Shown here piece by piece: positions 44,201-56,000 of a stretch of 64,000 bases of DNA. Location: NCBI GenBank assembly GCA_040954595.2, contig CM082582.2, positions 2,356,001-2,420,000 on the forward strand, written 5' to 3'. Each line of letters starts with the position of its first letter. Position 1 is the stretch's first letter. The notes under the pieces are model-generated. The model searched no databases. It worked only from the letters and a program-made list of their open reading frames with translations, and was not told the DNA's origin. The translations under genes were made by a program, and so were the position numbers. The DNA comes from Balanoglossus misakiensis (Eukaryota > Hemichordata).

Positions 44201-47200
44201 AACTTTAAATCCCCCTGTAGGCATTTTATACCCATGTCAAAGTGAAGTGTTTGCATCACTATCTACCCTGATGCATCATAAAGCTTGCTACGCCATTTAC
44301 CCTGATGCAAAGAATCAGATTCAATGTCATCATTGCATTAGCAATGTCAAAGTACAGTGCTTTTCGACACGTATTAACCCACAGATTTTTCAACAACCTG
44401 AAATCCCCATATGCATTTAATACCCATGTCAAAGTGAAGTGTTTGCATTACTATCTACCCTGATGCATCATAAAGCTTGCTACGCCATTTACCCTGATGC
44501 AAACAATCAGATTCAATGTCATCGTTGCATTAGCAATGTCAAAGTACAGTGCTTTTGGACACGTATTAACCCACAGATTTTTCAACAACCTGAAATCCCC
44601 ATATGCATTTAATACCCATGTCAAAGTGAAGTGTTTGCATTACTATCTACCCTGATGCATCATAAAGCTTGCTACGCCATTTACCCTGATGCAAAGAATC
44701 ATATTCAATGTCATCGTTGCATTAGCAATGTCAAAGTACAGTGATTTTGGACACGTATTAACCCACAGATTTTTCAACAACCTGAAATCCCCATATGCAT
44801 TTAATACCCATGTCAAAGTGAAGTGTTTGCATTACTATCTACCCTGATGCATCATAAAGCTTGCTACGCCATTTGCCCTAATGCAAAGAATCCCATTCAA
44901 TGTCACCATTGCAAATGCAATGTCAAAGTACAGTGCTTTCCGCCACGTATTAACCCAGGGATTTACAGACAACTTTAAATCCCCCAGTAGGCATTTTATA
45001 CCCATGTCAAAGTGCAGAGCTTGCATCACTATCTACCCTGATGCATCATCAACCTTGCTTCGCCATTTACCCTGATGCAAAGAATCAGATTCAATGTCAT
45101 CGTTACATTAGCAATGTCAAAGTACAGTGCTTTTGGACACGTATTAACCCAGGGATTTATCATCAACTTGAAATCCCCATATTCATTTAATACCCATGTC
45201 AAAGTGAAGTGATTGCATCACTATCTATCCTGATGCATCATCAACCTTGCTTCGCCATTTGCCCTGATGCAAAGAATCAGATTCAATGTCATCGTTGCAT
45301 TAGCAATGTCAAATTAGAGTGCTTTTGGCCACGTATTAACCTATGGATTTAGAGTTAACATTAAATACCCATGTGAAAGTGCAGAGTTTGCATCACCATC
45401 TACTCTGATGCATCATTGAGCTTGCTTCGCCATTTGCCCTAATGCAAAGAATCCCATTCAATGTCACCATTGCATATGCAATGTCAAAGTACAGTGCTTT
45501 CCGCCACGTATTAACCCAGGGATTTACAGACAACTTTAAATCCCCCAGTAGGCATTTTATACCCATGTCAAAGTGCAGAGCTTGCATCACTATCTACCCT
45601 GATGCATCATCAACCTTGCTTCGCCATTTACCCTGATGCAAAGAATCAGATTCAATGTCATCGTTGCATTAGCAATGTCAAAGTACAGTGCTTTTGGACA
45701 CGTATTAACCCACAGATTTTTCAACAACATGAAATCCCCATATGCATTTAATACCCATGTCAAAGTGAAGTGTTTGCATCACTATCTACCCTGATGCATC
45801 ATAAAGCTTGCTACGCCATATACCCTGATGCAAAGAATCAGATTCAATGTCATCGTTGCATTAGCAATGTCAAAGTACAGTGCTTTTGGACACGTATTAA
45901 CCCAGGGATTTATCATCAACTTGAAATCCCCATATGCATTTAATACCAATGTCAAAGTGAAGTGATTGCATCACTATCTACCCTGATGCATCATCAACCT
46001 TGCTTCGCCATTTGCCCTGATGCAGAGAATCAGATTCAATGTCATCGTTTCATTAGCAATGTCAAATTAGAGTGCTTTTGGCCACGTATTAACCTATGGA
46101 TTTACATTTAACATTAAATACCCATGTGAAAGTGCAGAGTTTGCATCACCATCTACTCTGATGCATCATTGAGCTTGCTTCGCCATTTGCCCTAATGCAA
46201 AGAATCCCATTCAATGTCACCATTGCATATGCAATGTCAAAGTACAGTGCTTTCCGCCACGTATTAACCCAGGGATTTACAGACAACTTTAAATCCCCCT
46301 GTAGGCATTTTATACCCATGTTAAAGTGCAGAGCTTGCATCACTATCTACCCTGATGCATCATCAACCTTGCTTCGCCATTTACCCTGATGCAAAGAATC
46401 AGATTCAATGTCATCGCTGCATTAGCAATGTCAAAGTACAGTGTTTTTGGACACGTATTAACCCAGGGATTTACAGACAACTTTAAATCCCCCTGTAGGC
46501 ATTTTATACCCATGTCAAAGTGAAGTGTTTGCATCACTATCTACCCTGATGCATCATAAAGCTTGCTACGCCATTTACCCTGATGCAAAGAATCAGATTC
46601 AATGTCATCATTGCATTAGCAATGTCAAAGTACAGTGCTTTTCGACACGTATTAACCCACAGATTTTTCAACAACCTGAAATCCCCATATGCATTTAATA
46701 CCCATGTCAAAGTGAAGTGTTTGCATTACTATCTACCCTGATGCATCATAAAGCTTGCTACGCCATTTACCCTGATGCAAACAATCAGATTCAATGTCAT
46801 CGTTGCATTAGCAATGTCAAAGTACAGTGCTTTTGGACACGTATTAACCCACAGATTTTTCAACAACCTGAAATCCCCATATGCATTTAATACCCATGTC
46901 AAAGTGAAGTGTTTGCATTACTATCTACCCTGATGCATCATAAAGCTTGCTACGCCATTTACCCTGATGCAAAGAATCATATTCAATGTCATCGTTGCAT
47001 TAGCAATGTCAAAGTACAGTGATTTTGGACACGTATTAACCCACAGATTTTTCAACAACCTGAAATCCCCATATGCATTTAATACCCATGTCAAAGTGAA
47101 GTGTTTGCATTACTATCTACCCTGATGCATCATAAAGCTTGCTACGCCATTTGCCCTGATGCAAAGAATCAGATTCAATGTCATCGTTCCATTAACAATG

Positions 47201-47466
47201 TCAAAATAGAGTGCTTTTGGCCACGTATTAACCTATGGATTTACATTTAACATTAAATACCCATGTGAAAGTGCAGAGCTTGCATCACCATCTACTCTGA
47301 TGCATCATTGAGCTTGCTTCGCCATTTGCCCCAATGCAAAGAATCCCATTCAATGTCATCGTTGCATTAGCAATGTCAAAGTACAGTGCTTTCCGCCACG
47401 TATTAACCCAGGGATTTACTGACAACTTTAAATCCCCCTATACACATTTTATACCCATGTCAAAGT
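29207..47466 (+). repeat. 18.3-kb satellite array, about 190-bp monomers with higher-order repeats
   Basis: Roughly 95 tandem monomers of 186-197 bp, each with ccctgatgcaaagaatc, gcaatgtcaaagtacagtgc, cacgtattaaccca and aatacccatgtcaaagtg. Adjacent monomers differ, but one variant (catcaccatctactctgatg ... gccctaatgcaaagaatccc) recurs as a marker at 30789, 31928, 32875, 34014, 35541, 36680, 38013, 38960, 39907, 40854, 41607, 42746, 43309, 44062, 45393 and 46146. Spacings of 563, 753, 947, 1139, 1333 and 1527 bp correspond to 3- to 8-mer higher-order units. Within a monomer, atgtcaaagt-cagtg occurs twice. The many 64-65 codon ORFs are products of the repeat, not genes. The first kilobase and the last monomers are the most diverged. 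Confidence 0.97.
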
Positions 47467-47512
47467 GCCAGGGTTCGAACCCATGATCCTCTAACCACTG
47501 GACTATGACTAT
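47466..47512 (-). other. tRNA-like / SINE head at the end of the satellite
   Basis: Read on the minus strand, tagtccagtgg matches the RNA polymerase III A box and gggttcgaaccc the B box. They are only 13 bases apart, which is too close for a complete tRNA, so the anticodon region is missing. The satellite's shared sequence (gacatgggtat) starts immediately after it in the same direction. This resembles a tRNA-derived SINE head whose body is the satellite monomer. Confidence 0.5.
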
Positions 47513-47930
47513 GTGACAGAATGACCTTTCTGTATGGTGCCTTGTTTAGCTCCTAGTCAGATTTCAAGAAAATGTGGAAAAGTGCAAATTAGTCTCTTTG
47601 AATTTCCAACAACTCAGTTTGTCAGCTCCCATATCCCAGTTCTCTGACCAGTTCCCGTTCTTCTTAGATGTCACAATACTGATCACAAGACATGCAGTTG
47701 TACACTTTGCGGAAAACATTATGAATATATGCAGATAAGAAAAGACTTACTTGTGGGCAATTTAAACACAACATTTTGAGTAAAGTGGGTAAAATAGGAT
47801 TAAAGTTGGTTTATAAAGGCATATCGAAAAGAATCTACTTCAATTTGTTCATTTCTGAAATTTGAGAATATGAATATGCATGTTTTATTTGCCATATATG
47901 AACACCAATGAAAAGTTATGTTTCCAGCTT
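47513..47930. other. Spacer, no gene seen
   Basis: Short frames only; a Cys-rich 45-codon stretch near 47660-47770 was considered and not accepted. Otherwise nothing. Confidence 0.4.
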
Positions 47931-47983
47931 AGGTATTGGTGGATTTGAACCACCTGACATCAGAAGACGCCTCCAGAATACCT
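47931..47983 (-). other. Truncated tRNA-like minihelix
   Basis: The minus strand has a 7-bp acceptor-like stem (AGGTATT with AATACCT) abutting a perfect T-arm (GGTGG, 7-base loop TTCAAAT, CCACC). GGTTCAAATCC matches the B box. Only 22 bases replace the D and anticodon arms, so it is not a canonical tRNA: either a decayed tRNA/SINE or a chance fold. Confidence 0.4.
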
Positions 47984-48061
47984 CTAATTTGGTTGCATAA
48001 TTTTCATGTGAATGTTCATAATATAGCGATTGATTAATCCCTAATTTTTTATTTTTATTTT

Positions 48062-48086
48062 GGGGGGGGGGGGGGGGGGGGGGGGG
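48062..48086 (+). repeat. Poly-G tract of 25 bases
   Basis: An uninterrupted run of 25 G followed by ctggaggggggtggagg. Able to form G-quadruplex; also a likely length-variable or error-prone site. Confidence 0.95.
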
Positions 48087-48719
48087 CTGGAGGGGGGTGG
48101 AGGTTCAAGTAGTAAATCTTGCAGGCCAATTTGAAACAATGTGTCATGTAGTTAACCTGAAAGAAATTAACACAAATAGTTTCTACTCTTTTTGAAACAA
48201 GGTGTCATGTGGTTGAACTGTGACAATGGGCCAGTCAAAATAGCATCTGCAAATTATGCACACAATAGAGTGATGGGTTAATGGGTTAAGTTTACTTTTA
48301 CCTTAGCATTATATAACACACTATCGTGTACATAATCTCGCAGAGCTCTATCATAATTGTTTTCAAATAAAGCAAGATAACTACTTGTATGATTACATAT
48401 CTAATTTACGCGCCTAAAGGGCAGTTAAAAACCTCAGACCAGTTACAAAAGAGGAAAAAAAACTGTCCTCTCCTCCTCTCACCCCATGATCTAAGCTAAA
48501 TTTGGAATTTGGATGGGGTGGGGAGGTTTAGCTAACCTAACATGTTCTGCCTGTCTGTCGCGTACAATGTGTCCATGCGCGAATACGATCACGGGTACCG
48601 TTGCGAGAAATTCCACCGAATAACGATGCTGACGAGTATTATCTATCTGAGAAATAATAGCATGTTATTCATAAAACATACACATTAACCAATTAATGAA
48701 CCAACATGATTATTAGACC
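48087..48719. other. Spacer, no gene seen
   Basis: Contains a tandem-like pair gaaacaatgtgtcatgtagtt / gaaacaaggtgtcatgtggtt (about 48134 and 48196). Nothing coding. Confidence 0.4.
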
Positions 48720-49205
48720 CTGGACACTTATTTAATGTTATATCATTATTATACCTCTGTCATCATCATCAATATTAACACCCTTGTATACTTAATATCA
48801 CCATAAGCCATCACCGCAATTATTAATCGTTATTATACCCTTCCATGATTGTTACCTTTATTAAACCCGACACAGTTATCACCATTTATTATACCCTTCT
48901 CATTCATATACCCATTATAACCTGTGTACACAAGTCATCATCATATTATAAACCCATTATTATACCTTTTATACCAGTCACATTTGTTACCCTATTATCA
49001 TTCCCTTCATCCAAAAAACCACTGTTACCCCTGTATAACCTGTGTACACTCAAATTTTACCATAAGCCATCATCACATTTGTAACCCTTTTATTAAACCA
49101 TTCATATTTGTTCGCCTTTATTATACCATACACATTTATGAACCTATTATCATACCCTGCACAAAGCCATTGCTGTTAACCTCATTTTAGCATAAGTAAT
49201 CACTA
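48720..49205 (+). repeat. Degenerate repeat rich in ttattataccc
   Basis: The words cattattatacc, tattatacccttc and ataagccatcatcac recur about every 40-70 bp. An imperfect tandem array; the ORFs it opens (79 and 88 codons) are repeat products. Confidence 0.7.
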
Positions 49206-49359
49206 CCAATTATTAACCTGATTTATTGGACTATTAAGTTTTATATTACGATCACTTCGTTTTGTACTCCTATATAACTCTACCTCATAATTTCGGTCAA
49301 TAGGTTTATTATGTTGAAACTCCACTTCTCCATCCTTCCACATCTCCATCCTTTAAGTT

Positions 49360-49905
49360 GACGCTCCACGGCACCATCCATCCACCAAAGTTTATATTTC
49401 AGCAGGTTGACTATGGTTGACGCCCCGCACCATCCATCCATCAAAGTTTAATATTAGTAGGTTGACTATGATTGACACTCCGCTCCATCCATCCATCCAT
49501 CAAATTTTACGTTAGTAGGTTGATTATGGTGTTACCAGTGAGCCCTACAGGAAAAAAAAGAGAAAAAAGAGAAAAAAAAACTCTTCTTCTCCATCCTTCC
49601 ACTTCTCCATCGTTTAAGTTGACGCTCCATGGCACTATCCATCCATCAAAGTTTATATTTCAGCAGGTTGACTATGGTTGACGCTCCGCCCCATCCATCC
49701 ATCAAAGTTTATATTTAGTAGGTTGACTATGGTTGACGCTCCGTTCCATCCATCCATCAAAGTTTAATATTAGTAGGTTGACTATGGTTGACGCTCTGCT
49801 CCATCCATCCATCAAAGTTTATATTAGTAGGTTGACTATGGTTGACACTCTGCTCCACCCATCCATCAAATTTTACGTTAGTAGGTTGATTATGGTGTTA
49901 CCATT
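49360..49905 (+). repeat. Minisatellite, about 57-bp unit
   Basis: Some eight to nine copies of ccatccatccatcaaagttt-atatt-agtaggttgactatggttgacgctccgct (quoted in parts). A larger duplication covers the segment from cttctccatccttcca (49327 and 49587) through the ttgattatggtgttacc motif (49520 and 49889). Confidence 0.9.
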
Positions 49906-49915
49906 GGGGCCTACA

Positions 49916-50000
49916 GGGGAAAAAAGAAGAGAAGAGAGAAAAAAGAAAGAAAGAAAGGAAGAGAGAGAGAAGAAGAAGAGTACCGGTGGGACCTACAGAA
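49916..50000 (+). repeat. Purine-rich (GAA/AGAG) low-complexity tract
   Basis: Nearly pure A/G from gaaaaaagaagagaagagag to agagaagaagaagag. A related shorter tract sits at 49550-49580. Confidence 0.9.
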
Positions 50001-50040
50001 GAAAAAAGAATGAAAGAATTAAATACATGAAATCAATGAT

Positions 50041-53000
50041 AATTAAAGCTGCAAGCAGCGGTGGTGGGGCACAAACGGTTCCCATGGTAACCAGCGAATC
50101 CCAAAGCTGTATCTGCTGTGGATACCAAGATATGGGAAAGTAGGTCAAAGGTCACCTGAGTTCACCCAAATTTGGGCGAAACATTTTGACACCATACTTG
50201 TCCATGACCAACAAAAACCAAACCTCTAGCCCTATTGGTTAGCCTGGAATTAGATATGTGCATAATTAATGAGGTAACATAAAAGACCCCAAAAGGTGTT
50301 CAATCCCTCCAGAAGCCAAGGCTCTATCCTGTCTGGATGCCGAGATATAGGGAAGGTCAAAGGTCACCTGAGGTCACCAAAATTTGAGCAAAATTTTGAC
50401 ACCACATATGTCCTTATACAACAAAAACCAAACATCTAGCCCTGTTGGTTAGCTTGGAATAAGATATGCACATAATTAATGAGGTATTGTGTAAGACTCT
50501 ATTAGGTGGTCAATCCCCCCATAGCCAGGGCTGTAACTGCTCTGGAAGCTGAGATATGGGAAAGTAGGTCAAAGGTCACCCAAAATTTGGGCATAAAAGT
50601 TTGACCCCATAGTGGGCCATGTCCAACAAAAACCAGACCTGGAGCCCTATTGGTTAGCCTGGATTTAGATATGCAGAAAAATGATGTTTCAGAAATAGGT
50701 CAAAGGTCATTGCCAAAATATTTGTGTCATGTCCTGACAGCATTGGTACCCATGTCCACAAAATTCATGACTGTAGTGCTTTTACAAGAGGAGGTATGGG
50801 GAATATGCATATATAATTAGTTGGTTTAAAACTGGGTCAAAGGTCATGTGAAAATTGCCCCCCAAAATTGTGACAAGTTCCGGTCATATGATGACTTATA
50901 TCCACAAAAATAATTTCCTTGGTGTCAACATTTTGGCTATAGAACGGAATTTACATTTTTCAATGGTTTTCAGGAAATCCAATATGGCCGCCATAATGAT
51001 CGACCAATCACAGTGCACTTCGCAAACTTGAAAGACATAGGTTAGGTGACTGCATACCCCGAATCCCATAACTCGGCGATCACTGCTTCTGGAGAAGAAG
51101 ATTTTAAAAGTTTTAAGTAGTTTTTCAGAAAAAAAATTGTAGCAAAAAAACTTTATATTTGACATCATGATTTCAATGGGGTAAAATGATGGACAGAAGG
51201 TAGGCTACCTGCACACAAAATTTGAACTCGATTGGCCCAGTAGTTTTTGAGAAGGAGTCATTTAACGGTTTTCGGAAAATCTAATATGGCCGCCAGGTCA
51301 CGTGACTAATTAAATATTCACGGCCACTCTAGGTCTACTCATTGGCCCCTATCACCCTACCAAGTTTCAGCCCTGTAGGTGCTGCGGTTTTCCAGATCTA
51401 CCTCGCCTGGCTTGTGCCCCTTATGATAGCATTAATGTTGCAAGCCAGCCCAACCCAACAAACTGAGGGTCAAGGGGTACATATGGTCAATTAATAAAAA
51501 AAAATAAGGTGCGACCAACATTGGCTAGGTCTAAGCAGTTCCTATGGATACCAGAGAGTGCCAATGCTATATCTGCTATGTTTATAGGAAAGTTGATCAA
51601 AGGTCACCAAGAGCTCACCCAAAATTGTCAACAAATTTTTCTTCCAAAATGATCAGTGTAAAATGAAAAACAAGACTTCTGGCTCTATTAGTTAACCTGG
51701 TTATTAGGTGTTCCAGCCTTCAAAATTGTAAGACGTTATCTGCTGTGCATGCCAAGGCATGGAAAAATAGGTCCATCAAAAATGTCCAAAACCAAAGCCA
51801 TCAAAAATGTCAGAAAAAATTTTGATTGCATAGTGGTCTATGTTCAAGGAAACCCAGACTCAAAGCTTCATTGTCTAGTCTACAATTACGTAAGCACATA
51901 TTTATAAGATTATCATTGGTCAAGAAATTCAGCAAAAAAATTAAGTCCAAAAGTAGAGCATGTTCATAAAAAATTCAACCTGTAACAATATGGGTAAGCT
52001 CAGCATTAGATATGCACATATTTAATAAGGTCAACATTGGTCCAGTGGATTCCAAATGTAACAAAAATACCTAAGTCCCATACTTGTCCATATACATCAA
52101 AAACCAAACCTCTAGTGCTACTAGTCTTGCCGCAATAAGATTTTCAGAAAAGAATACAGGTGCCAAATGTAGAACGAAGTTCAATGCCAAAATATGTCCT
52201 GGCAGCAGTAATGTGACAAAAATCATCACTGTTGTGCTTTTCAACAAGAGGCACATCCACGAATAATTAAGTTCTGAAAAAAACTAGATCAAAATACATG
52301 CGAAAATTGCCAAAAAAAATGCAATGTATTCTGGTCATATGAAGACTCGTATCTATAAAAAGAATTGGTGTGCAATCAATGAGTAACCCAGAAAAAGGAA
52401 ATTTTAGTTTTTAATCAGAATTCATAAAATCCGATTTGGCTTCAATAAGCTTTAATTAAGTTCTGAAAGATCTGGATCAAAGAACAAATGAAAGTTGCCA
52501 AAAATTTGTATTATTAGGTGTTGAAAAAGGTTGGATCAAAGGACATGTGAAAGTTGCCAAAAAATTGTAACATATTCTAGTCGTATGGTGACTCATATCC
52601 ATTAAAGGAATTTGTATGCAATCAATGCATAGGCTAAAAATAGGAAAATTTAGTTCTTAATCGGAGTTTAGAAAATCTAATTTGGCTCCAATGAGATTTA
52701 ACCAATCAAAATTCACTTGAAAACTTGATTAGATAAAAAAATGACAATTATAATGAGATTTTCAAAAATCCAATAAGGCATCAAAAGTCACATGACCACT
52801 AATGATATTATTGTCAAACTTTGAACCGGACAGTCAATTAGTAATTGATTTGCCCTGCAGTTTTGAAAAAATATGTCAACTTGTAGAAATTATCAGAAAA
52901 TCCAATATGGCCGTCATGAAGAAGACAATTAAACTTACAAGCAGCATTGCAGGGGCTAAACTGGTTAGCATGGTTTCAAAAGAAAGCAAAGGCTGTATCT

Positions 53001-56000
53001 GTTGTGGATGCCAAGAAATGGTAAAGTACTTCATTAGGTGTTCCAGTCCTCTAAATTTGAAACATGCATCTGCTGTGCATGCCAGGTTATGGGAACGTAG
53101 ATCAAAGGTCATTGCCAAAATTATCAAAAAATAAGGTTATGTTCCGGCAGCAGCAGTACTCATGTAAACAAAATCATGACTGTTGTGCTTTTTAACAAGA
53201 ATCGTATCCACATACAATTAAGTTCAGAAAACACTGGATCAAAGGACATGTGTAGTTGTCAAAATTTTGTATAATCAAGTTCTGAGAAAACTGGATCAAA
53301 AACATGTATTCTGGTCATATGGCGACTCGTATCCATACAAAAGTTTTATCCAATAAGGTTGAACCAATCACAATTCACTTGAAAACTTAAGTAGAAAAAG
53401 ATTTTTGACATTTTTAATGAGATTTTTCAAAAATCCATAATAAATCCAAAGTCACATGACCACTAACATTATTATTGAAAAAATTGGAACCGCACAGTAA
53501 ATTAGAACTTTATTGGCCTTGTAATTTTTGAAAAGAGTCAACTTTTAAAGGTTATCAGAAAATCCAATATGGCTGCCATGACGAAGACAAAGCTAAAAGC
53601 AGCATTGGAGGGACGAATGTGATTAGCATGGTTCCAACAGAAAGCAAAGGCTGTATCTGTAGCAGATGCCGAGAAATGGTAAAGTAAGCCAGAGGTCATG
53701 CAAAATTGTGCTAACAAAATTTGATATCAAACTGATCAGTGTCCAACAAAATCCAGACTTCTAAGCTATATTGGTTAACTTGAAATTGCTTATATGGGTC
53801 CAATTAGTTTTAACCAATCACAATTTACTTGAAAACTTGATTAGAAATAGATTTTTGATTTGTTTTATGATATTTTTCAAAAATCCAATTATGCATCCAA
53901 AGCCACATGACCACTACTGATACTATTATTGTCAAACATTGAACCGCACAGTAAATTAGAACTTGATTGGCCCTGTATTTTTTGAAAAAAAAATGTCAAG
54001 TTTTAAAGGTTATCCGAAAATCCAATATGGCCACCATGAAGAAGACAATTAATACTAAAAGCAGCATTGGAGGGACCAAAGCGGTTAGCATGGTTCGAAC
54101 AGAAAGCAAAGGCTGTATCTGTTATGGATGCTGAGAAATGGTAAGTAAGCGAGAGGTCACGCAAATTTGGGCCAACAAATTTCGATATCAAACTGAGCTG
54201 TGTCCAACAGAAAACAGACTTCTCAGTTTATTGGTTAACTTGAAATTGCTTATGTACATAATTATTGTGTTAAAGTTTAATACTTCATTAGGTGTTTCAG
54301 TCCTCTAAATATTTTGTTTATTTCCTGGCAGCAGAAAGCAAAGGCTGCATCTGTTATAGATGCAAAACTCCTGTGAACAAAATCATGACTGGTGTGCTTT
54401 TTGACAAGAAGCATATCCACGCACAATTAAGTTCTGGAAAAAATGGATCAAAGGACATTCGAAAATTGCCCAAAAATTGTAATATAATCTGGTCATGTGG
54501 TGACTCATATCTATTAAAAGAATTTGGGTAGGCTAGAAATAGGATTTTTTTTAAATCGTGTGTTTAGAAAATCCGATTTGGCTTTAATTAGGATAAACCA
54601 ATCACAATTCACTTGAAAACGTGATTAGGAAAAGATTTGTGAAATTTTTCATGAGATTTTTCAAAAATCCAATATGGCAACCAAAGTGACATGACCACTA
54701 ATGATATTATTGTCAAACATTAAACCGCACAGTAAATTAGAACTTGATTTGCCTTGTAGTTGTTGAAAAGATGTAAATTTTTAAGTGTTATCATAATATC
54801 CAATATGGCCGCCATTAAGAAGAAATGGGATGGGCCCAAGCATTTAGCATGGTTCCAACAGAAAGCAAAGGATGTTTTGTTAAAAAAATCATATGAAAAC
54901 TTATGTGTTCGAAAGAGCATACAGTGTGGTTTAACCGTGAGCGTCATTGGGCAAAATTTCTTTTTGGATTTTGGCGCTATATAAACTTTTTTGCTTGATT
55001 GATTTGATTTGATTTTGTTGTGGATGCAAAGAAATGGTAAAGTAAGCCAGAGGTCACGCAAAATTGTGACACAAATTTTTGATCTTAAACTGATCAGTGT
55101 CAAACAAAAAACCAGATTTCTAAGCTCTATTGGTTAACTTGAAATAGATTATGTACAAAATTATTGTGTAAAAGTTTAATACTTTATTGGGTGTTGCAGT
55201 CCACCAAATTTGAAGGCTGTATCTGCTGTACATGCCAAGGCATGGGATAGTAGATCAAAGGTCATTGCCAAAATTATCAAAAGATTTGGGTTATGTCCTG
55301 GCAGCAGTAGTACTCATGTGAACAAAATCATGACTGTTGTGCTTTTTAACAAGAGGCATATCCACATAAAATAAGTTCTGGAATTACTGGATCAAAGAAC
55401 ATGTGGAAGTAGTCTAATAATTATGATATATTCTGGTCCTATGGTGACTCGTATCCATAAAAAGAATTTGTGTGGTTTCAATGAGCACGCTAGAAATAGG
55501 AAATTTTAGTCTTTTATCGGAGATCAGAAAATCCAATTTGGCTCCAATAAGGTTTACCCAATCACATTTTACTTGAAAACTTGATTAGAAATAAATGTTT
55601 TGAAACTTTTTTATTCTATTTTTCAAAAATCCAAAGCCACATGACCACTAACGATATTATTGTCAAACATTGAACCACACAGTCAATTTGAACTTGATTG
55701 GCCCTGTAGTTTTTGAAAAAAATGTCACCTTTTAAAGGTTAACCGAAAATCCAATATGGCCGCCATGAACAAGACAATTACAACTAAAAGCAGCATTGGA
55801 GGGACCAAAGTGGTTAGCATGGTTCCAACAGAAAGCAAAGGCTGTATCTGTTATTGATGCTGAGAAATTGTAAGTAAGCCAGAGGTCACGCAAATTTGGG
55901 CCAACAAATTTTGATATCAAACTGAGCTGTGTCCAACAGAAAACAGACTTCTAAGCTCTATTGGTTAACTTGAAATAGCTTATGTACATAATTATTGTGT

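Noticed and set aside
30789-46537. Dozens of 64-65 codon ORFs (MMQALHFDMG..., MQRIPFNVTI...) repeated through the array
   Set aside because: They follow the satellite monomer on both strands, stop once per monomer, and the monomer length is not a multiple of three. They are repeat products, not a protein family.
29207-47466. CRISPR-like array
   Set aside because: Monomers of about 190 bp are contiguous with no unique spacers, in an animal genome; this is a satellite.
47461-47512. Functional tRNA gene on the minus strand
   Set aside because: A and B boxes are too close and no acceptor or anticodon stem forms; only a tRNA-derived fragment is supported.
47561-47770. Possible downstream exon of the transposase-like gene (acceptor tcctagtcag, Cys-rich CHNTDHKTCSCTLCGKHYEY)
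   Set aside because: The phase does not match exon 6, an in-frame TGA is present, and nothing else supports it.
48845-49190. 79- and 88-codon overlapping ORFs
   Set aside because: Open only because of the low-complexity ttattataccc repeat.
54720-55103. 127-codon minus-strand ORF
   Set aside because: It spans repeat sequence and the 131-bp LINE/SINE insertion, so its frame is accidental.
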